Origin: Cercis canadensis
Lineage: Eukaryota; Streptophyta; Magnoliopsida; Fabales; Fabaceae
NCBI GenBank assembly: GCA_003255065.1
Contig: QAOA01005727.1
Coordinates: forward strand, 577,320-641,319
Direction: 5' to 3'
Length of the DNA stretch: 64,000 bases
Shown here: positions 1 through 10,053 of the stretch, piece by piece
Position numbering within the stretch: the first letter of the stretch is position 1
Layout of the letters: each line of letters starts with the position of its first letter
Position numbers and translations under genes: made by a program
The notes under the pieces: generated by a model
Seen by the model: only the letters and a program-made list of their open reading frames with translations
Told to the model about the DNA's origin: nothing
Databases searched by the model: none

Positions 1-69
1 ATTGCTGCACCAACTACTGAAGATTCGGATCAAGTAAAAAACTAGAGGTAGAAACGTGAGGAAGATGAA

Positions 70-444
70 TTGGTGTGTTGTGGTTACATTTTGAATACCC
101 TTATGGATCATCTCTATGATCTCTACTCAAATTTGACTTCACCAAAAGACATATGGAATGCATTGGAAGTAATGTATCAAAGCGAAAAAAGAGGTAATGA
201 TAAATTTCTTGCTTTGAATTACTTTGATTTTAAAATGTCTGATAACATGCCAGTCGTGGATCAAGTCCATGAACTACAAATTTTAGTTTCTAGATTAAGA
301 GATTTGGAGATCTCAATTCCTAATACCCTTCAAATAGGAGCAATTTTATACAAGTTGCCTCCTCTTGGAATGGGTACAGAAAGAAAGTGTTGCATTCATG
401 TGATAATTTCACTCTTGAACAGTTTCAAACTCATTTACAGATGA
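70..444 (+). pseudogene. copia gag (UBN2-like) fragment
   Basis: The frame reads through a gag core typical of copia elements: an LVCCGYILNTLMDHLYDLYS-like start, a KDIWNALEVMYQSEKRGNDK segment, FDFKMSD, and DQVHELQILVSRLRD up to a KLPP motif near 357. In the family this part packages element RNA into particles. After KLPP the reading frame slips and the last 26 or so residues are not gag-like, so a frameshift lies near 360-380. The protein continues in another frame from 482. Confidence 0.8.
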
Positions 445-481
445 AACTTGTGTTAGAAATGAAAAGTTTATCAAAATAAAT

Positions 482-1282
482 GTGAATCCAAAAGAGAATT
501 CACAGCAAGTGAATGCAATAATAAGTAATTCTGGAAGCAACAAATCCAAAAACAAGTCTGGAGGGAAGAATCATGACAAACTTAGAGTCCAAAAAAATTG
601 GGGATTCAAGAAAAACAAAAAGAACAAGGTCTACTTTCATTGTGGAAAGAAAGGACACTACATCAATGAATGTAGATTCAAAAATTATGAAAAGAAGAAA
701 GAAAATACTTTTGAGAAAGCCAAACTAGCCAACTTGTTAGAAGATGAAGTAAAAGAACTTGTTGTAGTGGTTTCCAATATTCAAATTGGAATGGTGACTG
801 AGTTGAACATGGTTGCTGCATCAAGAAATACGGATTGGTTCCTTGATTTGGGTACAACAATACATGTCTGCAACAACAAAGCTTACTTCAAAACTTACCA
901 TGAGTTAGAGGAACAAGATAAAATACTAATGGGGAATCACCAACGTGTCATGGTGCATGGCAAAGGGTTTGTTGTACTGAATTTCACTTTTGAGCAAAAA
1001 CTTACCCTTGTCAATGTTCATCATGTTCCTAATGTTAAAAGAAACTTAGTTTCTGCAAGTTTGCTTTGTAAGAAGGGTTTTAAGCTTATCCTAGAGTCAG
1101 ACAAAATTGTAATGTCCAAGAGTGGACTGTTTGTAGGAAAGGGATACTCCCTTGATGACATGTTTAAATTAAGTGTGAATGAAATAAACGTTATTTCTGC
1201 TTACATTGATTCTTCTACTTTATGCCATTGTAGACTAGGACATTTAAAATTATCCTATGATAAAATATATGTCAACACATGA
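482..1282 (+). pseudogene. copia gag zinc knuckle, protease and pre-integrase segment
   Basis: A basic Lys/Asn-rich stretch is followed by a retroviral-type zinc knuckle near 630-675 reading VYFHCGKKGHYINEC. The usual first Cys of CX2CX4HX4C is Tyr here, so one zinc ligand is lost. The aspartic protease site near 838-870 reads WFLDLGTTIHVCNN, where copia proteases have DSG; Ser to Leu removes a conserved active-site residue. The GAG-pre-integrase HX3H part begins as LCHCRLGHL near 1220, then the frame breaks at TGA 1280-1282. Known family logic plus two visible active-site losses say this is dead. Confidence 0.88.
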
Positions 1283-1810
1283 TTATATTGATTGCAAGCA
1301 TGTTCATAAAGATAAATGTGAAATTTGTGTTGAAGAAAAAATAACAAGAAAACCTTTTCCTAAGGTAGAGCGTGATACACAAATTTTAGATTTAATTCAT
1401 TCTGATATTTGTGAATTAAATGGTAAATTAACTACAGGAAGAAAAAGGTATTTCATTATATTTATAGATGATTGTTCTCGATTTTTATATGTATATCTAT
1501 TGAGAACAAAAGATTAGGTTTTTAAAAGATTTAAGGAATTTAAATCTATGGTAGAGAATCAAAAGGAAAGAAAAATTAAAATAATTCAGAGTGATAGAGG
1601 TGGAGATAATTTCTCTATAGAATTTGATAAATTCTGTAAAGAAAATTGTATAATCCATCAGAAAACCACCGCTTTTATACCCTAGCAAAATGGACTAGCA
1701 GAAAGGAAATATAGAACCCTAGTTGATATGGTAAATGCTATGCTTTTAAATGCTAATTTACCATATATCTTATGAGGTGAAGCTTTACTTACTGCCTGTC
1801 ACTATCAAAA
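1257..1810 (+). pseudogene. copia integrase core fragment
   Basis: An overlapping frame continues the element: [12 protein letters not shown] gives the CX2C half of the zinc-binding domain, then [11 protein letters not shown] carries the first catalytic Asp of the DDE core, followed by [19 protein letters not shown]. After an in-frame TAG (1515-1517) the same frame goes on with QSDRGGDN (second Asp; copia usually SDNGGEY) and GLAERKYRTL (catalytic Glu). Further stops interrupt it at 1683 and 1773. Similarity ends near 1810. This was the strand-transfer enzyme of the element and cannot be made intact from this copy. Confidence 0.85.
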
Positions 1811-1860
1811 ACTGCTAAAGAAATGCCACAAACTACTGAAGTAGTAAAACTCTTGAATAA

Positions 1861-2440
1861 TTAATTTGGTTATAATAAACTATCTAGGTAAATGAGTTGA
1901 AGTCAGAATAAAATATTTTACGGAAACAATAATGAATTCGGCAATTTTGATATCTCTTCTTCGTTCTTAGTTTAATTCTTTATTTCTCACTTCTAGACAG
2001 CAAGGTTCACATGATGATTGAATCATTAGGTGATTCATTTAATAAATTGCCGATATGTAGATAATAACGAATATGCTTACATTTGCTGATNTTTCTCACT
2101 TCTAGACAGCAAGGTTCACATGATGATTGAATCATTAGGTGATTCATTTAATAAATTGCTGATATGTAGATAATAACGAATATGCTTACATTTGCTGATA
2201 TGTTGGAATTACTATTGACCTTTCAAAAATCAAAACTCTCTCATTTATGATTGAAAATTAATTCTTTCAATTTCTTGTTGAGAGTTAATACTTGGAAAAT
2301 CAATTCCTTTAATTTGCTATTAACTTTTCAAATTAAAATTCTTAGTTTGATTATTGAGTGACTGGATAATTATTACATATTTCATAACTCAATAGGTATG
2401 ACAAGCAAACAAGATAATAAAATATTTAGACAAGAGAAAG
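1861..2440. other. Non-coding stretch holding a duplicated 108-bp segment
   Basis: No gene is seen. The only structure is the direct duplication around the N at 2091, listed separately; the remainder is AT-rich sequence without recognisable repeats. Confidence 0.6.
1983..2199. repeat. Direct duplication of 108 bp around a single N
   Basis: Bases 1983-2090 and 2092-2199 are the same sequence except for one visible base (ttgccgata versus ttgctgata), separated by one N at 2091. The pattern fits a gap closed by butting two overlapping contig ends, so this is probably an assembly artefact. Confidence 0.75.
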
Positions 2441-2777
2441 GAAAAAAAATGAAAATTAGTCGGCACATATTGAGTGATTTAATTTTTTGAGTTCTTTGAT
2501 ACCAAAATTACTATATGGGTCCTACCAAAACTCACTCAATTGGGTAGAGGTAACGCTACCCCCCAAAAATACCAATAGTAACTTGATAAACCGAATATAT
2601 ATGAGAAAAATATATAGAAGAAACTTTAATGGAGGCTTGGGTGCTTTGTAAGGTTTTATTGCTAGTTTGGGATATGTAGTTTATGGATATTATGGTGGAG
2701 GGTGATTTTTAAGTTGTTTGGCACAGTTTTTTCTCTGATTCTTCCAATTGCTTTGAGCTTGGTATCATTCTAGATTA
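2441..2777. repeat. Repeat block, also at 6301-6637 and 30529-30865
   Basis: This block, from a run of A before atgaaaattagtcggcac to the sequence attctagatta, recurs at about 6301-6637 and 30529-30865 with few differences. At 2777 the match stops sharply where the Helitron terminus begins. In the other copies the sequence continues as tattagagtg. Confidence 0.8.
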
Positions 2778-3832
2778 CTAGTAAATTGCCCCGGGCGATG
2801 CGCGGCCGGGCGGGACGGGGGGCGACACAAAATAAAGTTTGTGATCAGTTCTTACTTACAGGATTTCTTATAATCTAGTAATTTGAAAATGTGATATCAC
2901 ATCGGTGAAATAGTCTATGGTACTTGATTTGAACTGTTACCTACATGATTATCTACTAAGGAATCACTACCTCCTTGTGTACCTGAAAATAGGTTAAAGG
3001 ACCAGTAAGGAAATAACTAAATACAACCGCACGATATGTACGTATCTTTGGAATTTACAATGCCTTAGATTCATAACATACATCTTTGGTTGATCTTATG
3101 GAACACCTCTTTGTAGACCACATTCTTTGTTCTTAAGGACCAGTAAGGAAATAACTAAATACAACTGCACGATATATACGCATCTTTGGAATTTACAATG
3201 CCTTAGATTCATAACATACCTCTTCGGTTGATCTTATGGAACACCTCTTTGTAGACCACATTCTTTGTTCTCTTTAATATTGTCCCATCTGAATCTATCG
3301 ATAACACCTTCAGACCACTCCGACTTCTAACTCTGGAGAAAGCTACATAGAGCTGTCCGTGACTAAAAATTGGTCTTGGGAGATACAGCCCTACGTGAGA
3401 GAGTGACTGTCATTAACTCTTATTTATTGTCATAGCAAAGCAGACTTGTACGGGGAATTGTCTCCGTTTTAATTGAAAGGGCATTCTTCGGTCAGATGAT
3501 GTCAGATTCATTCTTGGGATGAATACCTTCTCCCCTAAGTTACTGCCTGAAATAATTTTTGCTTCAATCACATAATTTCCAAGCTGTGTAATGATTAGCC
3601 TCGTACCATTGCATAATCCATTACGTAGATCAATGTTCCTTAATAACATAATTGGCACACCAACCTTCAACGATAGCCTGTGATTTGGTAGGCCAGACAG
3701 TGTGATATTATTCAAGAATTCGGGTGCGTGGATGTCATCCATTCCGTTCCCAAACGATTTGCAGGTACTGTCTGCACTCAGAAAAGCTTTCTCACCGCCA
3801 GGCATTAAAGAAATCATGTAATTGTTGATTTG
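2778..3832 (-). mobile_element. Truncated Helitron (3' end and helicase remnant)
   Basis: On the minus strand the element ends with CTAG (2778-2781) preceded by a GC-rich hairpin (about 2788-2815), the layout of plant Helitron 3' ends. The left flank is A at 2777, and the same host sequence without an insertion is seen at 6637/6638 and 30865/30866, so it entered between A and T as Helitrons do. The right side is cut: at about 3832 repeat-block sequence resumes (equivalent to 7428 onward), so the Helitron 5' end and some host sequence were deleted. Confidence 0.8.
3230..3817 (-). pseudogene. PIF1-like Helitron helicase, C-terminal remnant
   Basis: The minus strand from 3817 to 3413 reads the end of a Helitron/PIF1-type DNA helicase: an EKAFLSADSTCKSF segment, GLPNHRLSLKVGVPIMLLRN, then FPVQVCFAMTINKS, the usual late helicase motif. 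The frame then meets TAA and TGA in succession (about 3411-3416) where the related copies read Gln-Glu, and the remaining C-terminal part (about 3230-3410) follows behind the stops. At the site where the two larger Helitrons carry a TGA (TSSD then stop), this copy still has Arg (TSSDRRMPF), so it predates or escaped that mutation. Confidence 0.8.
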
Positions 3833-5241
3833 TTTCCTTGTTCTTTATCTTTCAGTTGCAATTATCAGTCTTCAATTTCTGTTTCAAATTTGCTTTAGAT
3901 AGCAATTTTTTTTGATAAATATATATATATATATATATATATATTCTTGAAATTAGATGACGGTTTATGTACCATCTTAATATATTTTTTGATATTTCTA
4001 TTCATTTATTCTCTTTTAAAAAATAATGACAAAAAAATAAATATATTTGTTTTATCCTATGTCACAGGAGCAAAAAATAAGCATCACTCTTCAAGGCGTC
4101 TTCATGCTAAAAAAAATCCAAAAAAAGGTACATCCCTATTTTATTTTTTCTTGTCTTGTTTTTCAGTTGCAATTGTTAATCTTCAATTTCTGTTTCAAAT
4201 TTACATTAGCTAATAATAATTTTGATAAATACATATATATTCTTCAATGTCAGCTTATGTACAATCTTAATATATTTCTTGATCTTTATGTTCATTATAT
4301 TCTCTTTCAAAAATAAATATCATTGTTTTGTCCTATGTCACAGGAGTCGAAAATAGGCACTCTTCTTTAAGTTTAAGGCATGTTTTCATACTAAAGAAAA
4401 TCCAAAAAATAAAAAAAAGGTACATCCCTATTTTATTTTTTCTTGTCTTGTTTTTCAATTGCAATTGTCAATCTTCAACTTCTGTTTCAAATTTACATTA
4501 ACTAGTAATAATTTTGATAAATAAATTTATATACTTGAAATTAGATGCCAGCTTAGTACAATCTGAATATACCAAAATCACATGTTAGGAAGCCAATTTA
4601 GGTGATGACAATAAGGGCAGCCTACCAGGCAGAGAATATTCCATAGGCATAATGTGTGATGCTGTTACTCTACACAGTGAGTGGGGGGATTTGGATACGG
4701 TCATGTCACTTGAGTCATGTTGTTCAGATCTGAGACGTCAATTCCATTAAAGCTCATTTCTACCATTAAATATTAATGTGTTTTAATGGTTGAGATGACC
4801 TTAAATAGAATAGACGGTTCAGATCTAAGCAGCATGACTCCAGTGACATAACCGGATCCCTTCCCGTGAGTGGGGGTAGAAGCTAATATTATAAGAAGAA
4901 TGAGGCAGAATGACTTTTCTTTCTTTGTTCTTTTTTTTTTTTTATGGTTTATGAAGAAACAGAAATTTGATCAATTCTTGGTCATTAGACCAAGCCTAAT
5001 AGTTTCGTAGGGTGCCATTTTCTAATATCTTGAAGGGGTGATAGTAATTTACTTCTAAATTTAATCAAAACTAGTAAATAACAAAAATATTAAGACAAGA
5101 AAAAGAAAAGAAAAATAAGAATGGAAACTATTCTTCCATTATACTAAGTGACTCAATTTTTTGAGATCTTTGCAATGATACCAAAAATTAATAATTAGAT
5201 AACTCCTACCAAAATCGACCCAATTGTGTTGTGGGGGGAAG
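3833..5241. repeat. Repeat block with exon-like modules (related to 7428-8820 and 31650-33110)
   Basis: This stretch recurs twice elsewhere in the window. It contains two to three copies of a module of about 270-300 bp: pyrimidine-rich sequence ending tcacag, a short A-rich piece ending in a run of A plus gtacatcc, then ttgtttttcagttgcaattg and tttgataaatac. Small frames here (about 88-89 codons) recur with the repeat and look like chance. It also carries the hairpin MITE at 4685-4865. The N at 5242 ends the block. Confidence 0.7.
4685..4865. mobile_element. 181-bp foldback MITE, copy 1
   Basis: Two arms of about 80 bp are inverted complements of each other, one starting ggatacggtcatgtcact and the other ending gtgacataaccggatcc, with a short loop rich in taatgtgtttt. 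The direct repeat GTGAGTGG flanks it at 4677-4684 and 4866-4873, an 8-bp target duplication (9 bp cannot be excluded). That suggests a hAT- or Mutator-type non-autonomous element. It has no coding capacity. Confidence 0.75.
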
Positions 5242-5242
5242 N

Positions 5243-6446
5243 TATATATATAAACAACGTAGTTTTTTTTATCAGTAAATAAATAGTTGATGCATTTACA
5301 ATCAAGGGAATACTAATTATGTTTCTGATCAAAATCCAGATAGAAGAGCCTGAAATCTGAATAAAATATTCTTTGAGAACAATAATTAATTTAGTAAATT
5401 TTGTTTTATCTTCTTTCTTTCGTAGTTTACTTCATTTCTCCGTTTTAGATAGCTAGGTGCTCATTATACCCAATTCATTTTTTAAATAGCATATACCTAG
5501 GAAAGAAGATGCAAATACTTCTAGTTGGGTGGCATTGAAATCATCCTCAAATTTTATGAGCTCTGTGTTTAAATTTAAATCCAAAATTATAGCGAATAAT
5601 ACAAAAAAAAATAAATACCTTTCACATGGAATGAAGTCAATAAGGTGATGACAAGGAGACAAGGACAACCAGCTGGCATAGAAAAAAAAAATGAAAATTA
5701 GTCGGCACATATTGAGTGATTTAATTTTTTGAGTTCTTTGATACCAAAATTACTATATGGGTCCTATCAAAACCCACCCAATTGGGTAGAGGTAACGCTA
5801 CCCCCAAAAATACCAAAAGTAACTTGACAAACCCAACGTAGCTTGAGATCCTCAATATATATATATATATAAACAACGTAGTTTTTTTTATCAGTAAATA
5901 AATAGTTGATGCATTTACAATCAAGGGAATACTAATTATGTTTCTGATCAAAATCCAGATAGAAGAGCCTGAAATCTGAATAAAATATTCTTTGAGAACA
6001 ATAATTAATTTAGTAAATTTTGTTTTATCTTCTTTCTTTCGTAGTTTACTTCATTTCTCCGTTTTAGATAGCTAGGTGCTCATTATACCCAATTCATTTT
6101 TTAAATAGCATATACCTAGGAAAGAAGATGCAAATACTTCTAGTTGGGTGGCATTGAAATCATCCTCAAATTTTATGAGCTCTGTGTTTAAATTTAAATC
6201 CAAAATTATAGCAAATAATACAAAAAAAAATAAATACCTTTCACATGGAATGAAGTCAATAAGGTGATGACAAGGAGACAAGGACAACCAGCTGGCATAG
6301 AAAAAAAAAATGAAAATTAGTCGGCACATATTGAGTGATTTAATTTTTTGAGTTCTTTGATACCAAAATTACTATATGGGTCCTACCAAAACCCACCCAA
6401 TTGGGTAGAGGTAACGCTACCCCCAAAAATACCAAAAGTAACTTGA
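5243..6446. repeat. 619-bp tandem unit, two copies
   Basis: The sequence repeats with a period of 619 bp: for example gttttatcttctttctttcg occurs at 5403 and 6022. The same unit forms the larger array at 27774-30684 and a diverged single copy lies at about 33111-33560. The minus-strand frames of 85 and 76 codons inside each unit repeat with it and match nothing I recognise, so I treat them as non-coding. Confidence 0.85.
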
Positions 6447-7430
6447 CAAACCCAATATATATGAGAAAAATATATAGAAGAAACTTTAATGGAGGCTTGG
6501 GTGCTTTGTGAGGTTTTATTGCTAGTTTGGGATATGTAGTTTATGGATATTATGGTGGAGGGTGATTTTTAAGTTGTTTGGCACAGTTTTTTCTCGGATT
6601 CTTCCAATTGCTTTGAGCTTGGTATCATTCTAGATTATATTAGAGTGATTTTATCTTCTTTTCAACTTCATTGACTGATACAAGTGATTAATTACTTCAA
6701 CTTGGATCAAACAAGCCTAAAGTTTTGTTTTGCTCCAATTTTTCATTTAAAGAACCCCGGCTGTTGTGTGAAAATAAGTTATTAAAGAATAAGATCACTA
6801 ACATAGACTCAGTAAAAATATTAACCTGGATATATTTCATTTGTTTATTATCACTGATCACTTATCTAAGTAAATGATATTGAAATCAGAATAAAATATT
6901 CTCAGAGAACATGCATCTTGATCTGGAGCGCAAAAATGGAAGCAAGTGGAACGATTTCATTTTTTTATGATTACTGATCACATATCTAAGTAAATGATAT
7001 TGAAACCTGAATAAAATATTCTCTGAGAACATGCATCTTGATCTGGGGCGCAAAAATGGAAGCAAGTGGAACGATTTCATTTGTTTAAGATCACTAATCA
7101 CATATCTAAGTAAATTATATTGAAACCTGAATAAAATATTCTCTGAGAACATGCATCTTAATCTGGGGCGCAAAAATGGAAGCAAGTAGATGTAGGCGCT
7201 TTCAAACTAAGTTTATTAAAAATGTGTAGTGCAAGTCTTAATTGATAAACTCTCCAATTCTCAAAGGTTTATTGCTTCTCCTTCTTAGTGTACTTTTTCG
7301 TTCTCGGTGCATCATTAGTTGTTGTCCACCTTACATTTTGCTAAGTCTGCTCGGAATTGAATATTGGAAGAGGCAAATCTCTATAAATATCTGTTTTGTT
7401 TTCTACATTGTTTGGCTTCCTTGTTCTTTA
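6447..7430. repeat. Leader-like repeat block, copied at 30675-31658 and partly at 26978-27772
   Basis: This holds the unoccupied Helitron target (6637/6638), the 120-bp repeat, and a conserved segment from about 7220 to 7400 with cttctccttcttag and a donor-like ggaagag next to caaatctc or, in the 27.7-kb copy, gtaaatctc. Its offset to the right-hand copy is exactly 24,228 bp and the two are near identical. It looks like part of a degenerate transcription-unit leader rather than a protein gene. Confidence 0.6.
6834..7190. repeat. 120-bp tandem repeat, about three units
   Basis: Units start at 6834, 6954 and 7074, each beginning atttcatt and containing aagtaaatgatattgaaa and gaacatgcatctt. The array recurs at about 31062-31418, and a rearranged version lies at about 27174-27555. 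The 99-codon minus-strand frame across it merely repeats with the DNA. Confidence 0.85.
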
Positions 7431-7504
7431 TCTTTCAGTTGCAATTATCAGTCTTCAATTTCCCTTTCAAATTTCCTTTAGTTAGCAATTTTTTTGATAA
7501 ATAA

Positions 7505-7536
<32 letters not shown>

Positions 7537-8942
7537 TGAAATTAGATGACGGCTTATGTACAATCTTAATGTATTTTTTGATATTTCTGTTCATTTATTC
7601 TCTTTTAAAAAATAATGAAAAAAAAATAAATATCTTTGTCTTATCTTATGTCACAAGAGCAAAAAATAAGCATCACTCTTCAAGGCGTCTTCATGCTAAA
7701 AAAAATCCAAAAAAAGGTACATCCCTATTTTATTTTTTCTTGTCTTGTTTTTCAGTTGCAATTGTTAATCTTCAATTTCTATTTCAAATTTACATCAGCT
7801 AATAATAATTTTGATAAATACATATATATTCTTGAATGCCAGCTTATGTACAATCTTAATATATTTCTTGATTTTTATGTTCATTATATTCTCTTTCAAA
7901 AATAAAGATCATTGTTTTGTCCTATGTCACAGGAGTCGAAAATAGGCACTCTTCTTTAAGTTTAAGGCATCTTTTCATACTAAAGAAAATCCAAAAAACA
8001 AAAAGAAAAAGGTACATCCCTATTTTATTTTTTCTTGTCTTGTTTTTCAATTGCAATTGTCAATCTTCAACTTCTGTTTCAAATTTACATTAACTAGTAA
8101 TCATTTTGATAAATACATTTATATACTTGAAATTAGATGCCAACTTAGTACAATCTGAATATACCAAAATCACATGTTAGGAAGCCAATTTAGGTGATGA
8201 CAATAAGGGCAGCTTACCGGGCAGAGAATATTCCATAGGCATAATGTGTGATGCTGTTACTCTACACAGTGAGTGGGGAGATTTGGATCCGGTCATGTCA
8301 CTTGAGTCATATTGCTTAGATCTGAGCCGTCCATTCCATTAAAGCTCATTTCAACCATTACATATTAATGTGTTTTAATGGTTGAGATGACCTTAAATGG
8401 AATAGACGGCTTAGATCTAAGCAACATGACTCAAGTGACATGACCGGATCCCTTCTCGTGAGTGGGGGTAGAAGCTAATATTATAAGAAGAATGAGGCGG
8501 AATTACTTTTTCTTTCNGGAATGAATTTTTCTTTCTTTGTTCTTTTTGTTTTGTTGGTTTATGAAGAAACAAAAATTTGATCAATTCTTGGTCATTAGAC
8601 CAAGCCTAATAGTTTCGTAGGGTGACATTTTCTAATATCTTGAAGGGGTGAGAGTAATTTACTTCTAAATTTAATCAAAACCAGTAAATAACAAAAATAT
8701 TAAGACAAGAGAAAGAAAAGAAAAATAAGAATGGAAACTATTCTCGCATTATACTAAGTGACTCAATTTTGAGATTTTTGCAATGATACCAAAAATTAAT
8801 AACTAGATAACTCCTACCAAAATTGACCCAATTGTGTGGGGAGTAGCAGTAACCCAAAAAATACCAAACGTAGCTTGAGATCCTCAATATACCAAAATTG
8901 ACCCAATTGTGTGGGGAGTAGCACTACCCCAAAAAATACCAA
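7431..8942. repeat. Repeat block with exon-like modules and MITE copy 2
   Basis: Close relative of 3833-5241 and 31659-33115. It begins with an AT microsatellite (about 7506-7535) and carries the tcacag...gtacatcc modules near 7650 and 7935. At its end a 71-bp segment (starting accaaaattgacccaattg) is tandemly duplicated (about 8816-8942), right at the edge of the N gap. A single N lies at 8517 inside another short local duplication of tttctttc. Confidence 0.7.
8277..8457. mobile_element. 181-bp foldback MITE, copy 2
   Basis: Same hairpin and same flanking GTGAGTGG (8269-8276 and 8458-8465) as copy 1. Because the whole surrounding block is duplicated, this is a copy of one insertion and not an independent hit. 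Confidence 0.75.
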
Positions 8943-9841
8943 NNNNNNNNNNNNNNNNNNNNNNNNNNNNNNNNNNNNNNNNNNNNNNNNNNNNNNNNNN
9001 NNNNNNNNNNNNNNNNNNNNNNNNNNNNNNNNNNNNNNNNNNNNNNNNNNNNNNNNNNNNNNNNNNNNNNNNNNNNNNNNNNNNNNNNNNNNNNNNNNNN
9101 NNNNNNNNNNNNNNNNNNNNNNNNNNNNNNNNNNNNNNNNNNNNNNNNNNNNNNNNNNNNNNNNNNNNNNNNNNNNNNNNNNNNNNNNNNNNNNNNNNNN
9201 NNNNNNNNNNNNNNNNNNNNNNNNNNNNNNNNNNNNNNNNNNNNNNNNNNNNNNNNNNNNNNNNNNNNNNNNNNNNNNNNNNNNNNNNNNNNNNNNNNNN
9301 NNNNNNNNNNNNNNNNNNNNNNNNNNNNNNNNNNNNNNNNNNNNNNNNNNNNNNNNNNNNNNNNNNNNNNNNNNNNNNNNNNNNNNNNNNNNNNNNNNNN
9401 NNNNNNNNNNNNNNNNNNNNNNNNNNNNNNNNNNNNNNNNNNNNNNNNNNNNNNNNNNNNNNNNNNNNNNNNNNNNNNNNNNNNNNNNNNNNNNNNNNNN
9501 NNNNNNNNNNNNNNNNNNNNNNNNNNNNNNNNNNNNNNNNNNNNNNNNNNNNNNNNNNNNNNNNNNNNNNNNNNNNNNNNNNNNNNNNNNNNNNNNNNNN
9601 NNNNNNNNNNNNNNNNNNNNNNNNNNNNNNNNNNNNNNNNNNNNNNNNNNNNNNNNNNNNNNNNNNNNNNNNNNNNNNNNNNNNNNNNNNNNNNNNNNNN
9701 NNNNNNNNNNNNNNNNNNNNNNNNNNNNNNNNNNNNNNNNNNNNNNNNNNNNNNNNNNNNNNNNNNNNNNNNNNNNNNNNNNNNNNNNNNNNNNNNNNNN
9801 NNNNNNNNNNNNNNNNNNNNNNNNNNNNNNNNNNNNNNNNN
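8943..9841. other. Assembly gap (899 N)
   Basis: No sequence. By comparison with 19967-20049, the 3' terminus of the Helitron that starts at 9842 should lie in the last 80 or so bases of this gap. Frames spanning the Ns are meaningless. Confidence 0.99.
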
Positions 9842-10053
9842 GATTTCTTATAATATAATAATTTGAAAATGTGATATCACATTGGTGAAATAGTCTTTGG
9901 TACTTGATTTGAATTGCTACATACATGATTATCTGCTAAGGAATTACCACTTCCTTGTGTGCTTGAAAATAATTTACAGGAATAGTAAAGAAATAACTAA
10001 ATACAACCGCACGATATATACGTATCTTTGGAATTTGCAATGCTTTAGATTCA

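Larger units (their letters stand above)
1..1860 (+). mobile_element. Ty1-copia retrotransposon remnant (gag-PR-INT part)
   Basis: The plus strand reads, in order, a UBN2-type gag segment, a CCHC zinc-knuckle region, a protease active-site region, a GAG-pre-integrase domain and an integrase core. This is Ty1-copia order. Reading frames are broken by frameshifts and stops (near 380-480, near 1280, and at TAG 1515-1517, TAG 1683-1685 and TGA 1773-1775). No reverse transcriptase, RNase H or LTR is visible in the window; the element enters from the left edge and similarity fades after about 1810. It is an old, inactive copy. Confidence 0.9.

Noticed and set aside
5453..5951. Repeated minus-strand frames of 85 and 76 codons in every 619-bp unit
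   Set aside because: They are conserved only because the DNA copies are nearly identical; AT-driven hydrophobic composition, no known domain, and the diverged unit at 33.1-33.6 kb does not preserve them.
7242..7481. 79-codon plus-strand frame, also at 31470
   Set aside because: Lies in the leader-like repeat, ends differ between copies, no recognisable domain.
8814..9926. Long frames across 8943-9841
   Set aside because: They consist almost wholly of N.
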